64,000 nucleotides of DNA. It comes from Verrucomicrobiaceae bacterium (lineage in GTDB: Bacteria > Verrucomicrobiota > Verrucomicrobiia > Verrucomicrobiales > Verrucomicrobiaceae). Below the pieces are notes generated by a model, which saw only the letters and a program-made list of their open reading frames with translations, was not told the origin of the DNA and made no database searches. The position numbers and the translations under genes are program-made. The DNA lies in assembly GCA_947466075.1 (NCBI GenBank), contig CANIBP010000018.1, positions 27,932 to 91,931 of the forward strand. Direction: 5' to 3'. Every line of letters starts with the position of its first letter. Within the stretch, counting starts at the first letter, position 1. Shown in pieces: positions 63,821 to 64,000 of the stretch.

Positions 63821-64000
63821 ATTATGTGCGGGAAAACCAAGAAAATAACGGTTAGAGCATTTTAAATAATAATGTAGAAACGCGGCAAGGGAGTGTTAGA
63901 AGGGAGCATGGCCACACTATCCCTTGATTTGCGTCAACGTATCGTCAGCACCTGCGACCGAGGAGAAGGCACCCAGGAACAGATCGCTCGACGCTTTGGA
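63796..64000 (+). mobile_element. Left end of an IS630-type insertion sequence (cut by the window edge)
   Basis: From about 63796 the base composition turns sharply AT-rich, and a transposase start follows at 63908. A TA at 63795-63796 fits the TA target of IS630/Tc1-mariner elements, but the exact boundary and the inverted repeat cannot be checked without the other end. The roughly 87 bases before the transposase hold no other feature. Confidence 0.55.
63908..64000 (+). CDS. IS630-family transposase, N-terminal fragment
   Basis: Thirty-one codons are visible before the window ends. The protein begins MATLSLDLRQRIVSTCDRGE and continues TQEQIARRFG, the winged helix-turn-helix of IS630-type transposases that starts with LDLRQRIV. 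The start is preceded by an AGGGAG ribosome binding site. The catalytic DDE domain would lie beyond the edge. Confidence 0.8.
   Translation, partial: MATLSLDLRQRIVSTCDRGEGTQEQIARRFG

Noticed and set aside
1..64000. CRISPR arrays, tRNA or rRNA genes, prophage
   Set aside because: No regularly spaced repeats, cloverleaf-like sequences, ribosomal RNA segments or phage structural genes were recognised; small structured RNAs could still be missed by eye.

Overview
The window looks like a high-GC chromosome segment from a member of the Verrucomicrobiota, probably Verrucomicrobiales. The main reason is the dense set of secreted families that are hallmarks of the Planctomycetes-Verrucomicrobia group: DUF1501, DUF1549/DUF1553 with planctomycete-type cytochrome c, DUF1552 and DUF1592. 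An SHD1-like domain protein and a DUF5069 protein point the same way. The assignment rests on protein families read by eye, not on a database search. No tRNA, rRNA, CRISPR array or prophage was seen.

Region 1 (1-29691) is almost entirely minus strand and encodes exported proteins. From 24809 down to the left edge, eleven consecutive minus-strand genes (the last cut by the edge) are separated by gaps of at most 122 bases, most under 45, so they may form one operon of about 24.8 kb. In transcription order these are DUF1501, a PSCyt1-DUF1549-DUF1553 cytochrome, a second DUF1501, two successive DUF1592-DUF1552 pairs, a sialidase-like/FAD-oxidoreductase fusion, a sialidase-like/SGNH-hydrolase fusion, a giant beta-propeller-PA14 protein, an SGNH hydrolase and a gene cut by the edge. 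A divergent LysR regulator (24898-25851) with an inverted repeat in its 88-base upstream gap is the obvious candidate controller. A third DUF1592-DUF1552 pair (25858-29691) converges on it. My reading is an extracellular or periplasmic system that removes and oxidises decorations on a complex glycan and passes electrons to c-type haems. The substrate and chemistry are inferred, not shown.

Region 2 (29741-45255) is mixed housekeeping and accessory content: a glycerophosphodiesterase, an ABC-F ATPase, an Smr protein, trigger factor with a good promoter and terminator, RecQ, another SGNH hydrolase, a creatininase-family hydrolase, an MFS transporter, a hybrid sensor kinase, an SHD1-like/HExxH protease and an exported ComEA-like helix-hairpin-helix protein. 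A 70-bp palindromic element lies at 38147-38216.

Region 3 (45344-51713) is a partial complex I operon, nuoIJKLMN, with its own promoter and a perfect TGTGA-N6-TCACA (CRP/FNR-type) site just upstream. nuoA-H are not next to it.

Region 4 (51789-64000) is accessory: an MmeI-like single-chain restriction-modification enzyme, a secreted C39-like protease, a DUF5069 protein, a lectin/DUF1080-like exported protein, an alpha/beta hydrolase, 6-phosphofructokinase, an EamA transporter, a small toxin-antitoxin pair, a CehA/McbA-type metallohydrolase, and at the right edge the start of an IS630-type insertion sequence that seems to have cut into a small gene.

No intergenic stretch exceeds about 180 bases.
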